Shown: positions 5,802 to 6,963 of the stretch, piece by piece | Position numbering within the stretch: the stretch's first letter is position 1 | Layout of the letters: each line of letters begins with the position of its first letter | DNA from: Ilumatobacteraceae bacterium | Lineage (GTDB): Bacteria; Actinomycetota; Acidimicrobiia; Acidimicrobiales; Ilumatobacteraceae | Length of the DNA: 6,963 nt | Assembly (NCBI GenBank): GCA_023257035.1 | Contig: JALRDI010000296.1 | Coordinates: forward strand, 1-6,963 | Direction: 5' to 3' | Notes under the pieces: generated by a model | The model's database searches: none | The model's input: the letters and a program-made list of their open reading frames with translations, nothing else | Told to the model about the DNA's origin: nothing | Made by a program: the position numbers and the translations under genes

Positions 5802-6963
5802 CAATGACCACAATGCCCTGCTCTGACACGTGATACCGCTGGCGGTCAAGATCGTGATCGAATCCAATTCGTTCACCGGATGGGATGACAACGTTTTTGT
5901 CAACGATGCATTTGTTCAGCCGTGCTCCTGCCCCGACGTGAACACCCTCATTCAAGATCGAGTCGGTGACGTGGGCGTCGTGATCGATGAACACGCTTGG
6001 CGACACGATTGACCGCTCGACATGAGCTCCTGAAATAACCGAGCCTTGGCAGAGCAGGCTTCCGTCGACGAACGATGGTTCGCCCCCGCCACCTCGAGAT
6101 ACCTTGGCCGGCGGCAACGCCTTTCGGTAGGTATACACCGGCCAATGCTCGTTGTACAGGTTGAACACAGGTACTGGTGCGATGAGATCCATGTTGGCCT
6201 CATAGAACGCATCGAGCGTTCCAACATCTCGCCAATATCCTCGCTCGCGTTCGTCTTGCCCTGGAACAACATTCGTACTGAAGTCATAGACGTGCGCTTG
6301 ACCCTGTGCGGTGAGCGCAGGAATGACGTCGCCTCCCATGTCGATGAGAGGCGATTCTTCATTCGGCGTCACGATGTCAATCAGTGTCTGCGTATTGAAG
6401 ACGTAGTTCCCCATGCTGGCAAGGCATCGGCTGTCGTCGCCCGGCATCGACGGAGGGTTCTCCGACTTCTCATGGAAGGCCTTGATACGACCGGTCTCGT
6501 CGGCCTCGATAACACCAAATTGACTCGCCTCGTTGCGGTCGACCGGGATCGCTGCGACGGTGACACCTGCGCCAGACGCGATGTGTTGGTCGACCATCTG
6601 ACGGGGATCCATTCGATAGATGTGATCGGCACCAAAGACCGCCACGTAATCGGGTCGTTCGTCGTAAATGAGGTTGAGGTTTTGATAAATAGCGTCGGCG
6701 GATCCTTGGAACCACTGCGGGCCGCGGCGCATTTGTGCTGGCACCGGCGTCACATAGTTGTCGAGCAACGTCGAGAACCGCCAGGTCTGCGAAATATGGC
6801 GGTCAAGGCTATGGCTCTTGTACTGCGTGAGTACAACAATTTTGAGATAGCGGGCATTTGCGAAGTTCGACAGCGCGAAGTCGATGATGCGGTACGTCCC
6901 ACCAAATGGCACCGCAGGCTTCGCACGATCGTTGGTGAGCGGGAGGAGGCGTTTGCCCTCGCC
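5779..6963 (-). CDS. glgC: Glucose-1-phosphate adenylyltransferase (ADP-glucose pyrophosphorylase), 5' end off window
   Basis: GlgC makes ADP-glucose and pyrophosphate from ATP and glucose 1-phosphate, the committed step of bacterial glycogen synthesis, in the cytoplasm. The frame is open to the right edge: 394 residues are visible, and about 10-20 N-terminal residues, including the first Gly residues of the nucleotide loop, lie outside. The visible part opens GEGKRLLPLTNDRAKPAV, the pyrophosphorylase nucleotide-binding signature, so the GTG at 6912 is internal and not the start. In visible numbering, further marks are PFGGTYRIIDFALSN (19-33), WFQGSADAIYQNL (84-96), GADHIY (111-116, catalytic Asp113), FHEKSENPPSMPG (163-175, with the glucose-1-phosphate Lys166) and YWRDVGTLDAF (243-253). 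The C-terminal part from about 290 has the left-handed beta-helix hexapeptide pattern (GSVISGAHVERSIVSP and onward) that carries allosteric contacts. Total length fits the family (about 405-430). The Tyr next to the Trp in E. coli (Tyr114, WYRGTADA) is Phe here. Confidence 0.97.
   Translation of the reverse strand, partial: GEGKRLLPLTNDRAKPAVPFGGTYRIIDFALSNFANARYLKIVVLTQYKSHSLDRHISQTWRFSTLLDNYVTPVPAQMRRGPQWFQGSADAIYQNLNLIYDERPDYVAVFGADHIYRMDPRQMVDQHIASGAGVTVAAIPVDRNEASQFGVIEADETGRIKAFHEKSENPPSMPGDDSRCLASMGNYVFNTQTLIDIVTPNEESPLIDMGGDVIPALTAQGQAHVYDFSTNVVPGQDERERGYWRDVGTLDAFYEANMDLIAPVPVFNLYNEHWPVYTYRKALPPAKVSRGGGGEPSFVDGSLLCQGSVISGAHVERSIVSPSVFIDHDAHVTDSILNEGVHVGAGARLNKCIVDKNVVIPSGERIGFDHDLDRQRYHVSEQGIVVIEKDQRFN

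Noticed and set aside
6910..6912. GTG at 6912 as the start of glgC
   Set aside because: The frame stays open to the window edge and the upstream codons encode the conserved GEGKRLLPLTNDRAKPA part of the nucleotide-binding motif, so the gene begins outside the window.

Overview
The window looks like ordinary chromosomal sequence from an actinobacterium. The case rests on a predicted F420-type luciferase-like oxidoreductase, a C4-type zinc-ribbon protein of the actinobacterial style, a class A penicillin-binding protein with a short cytoplasmic tail, a GlgC with the bacterial RAKPAV/GADHIY signatures, and frequent GTG starts. By eye the G+C content is moderate (mid-50s percent), not the very high value of Streptomyces or Mycobacterium. 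A moderate-G+C lineage such as Acidimicrobiia would fit, but that placement is inference. I see no mobile element, CRISPR array, tRNA, rRNA or phage gene.

Layout from left to right. Positions 1-134 are an edge stretch with competing open frames that I could not assign. Positions 135-3069 on the minus strand hold a two-gene unit read right to left: a 734-residue bifunctional peptidoglycan synthase (glycosyltransferase 51 plus transpeptidase), then an overlapping coiled-coil/zinc-ribbon protein. A 78-base divergent intergenic region (3070-3147) separates this unit from rightward genes: a small VOC/glyoxalase-fold protein (3148-3549), an F420-type LLM oxidoreductase (3625-4566) and, 43 bases further on, an MFS transporter (4610-5764). 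The transporter gene ends tail to tail, 14 bases apart, with glgC on the minus strand (5779-6963). The glgC frame stays open to the window edge, so the gene lacks its first few codons here. A small hairpin with a T run lies just past the MFS stop, inside the last codons of glgC, and is the best terminator candidate.

Functionally, the left block builds cell wall. The middle block pairs a likely redox enzyme with a likely small-molecule exporter or importer, next to a VOC protein of unknown substrate. The right end makes ADP-glucose for glycogen or related alpha-glucans. I did not find a convincing new system. The points most worth a second look are the physical coupling of the zinc-ribbon gene to the penicillin-binding protein, the LLM/MFS pair, the lack of visible Shine-Dalgarno sequences before every complete gene, and the unassigned left edge.
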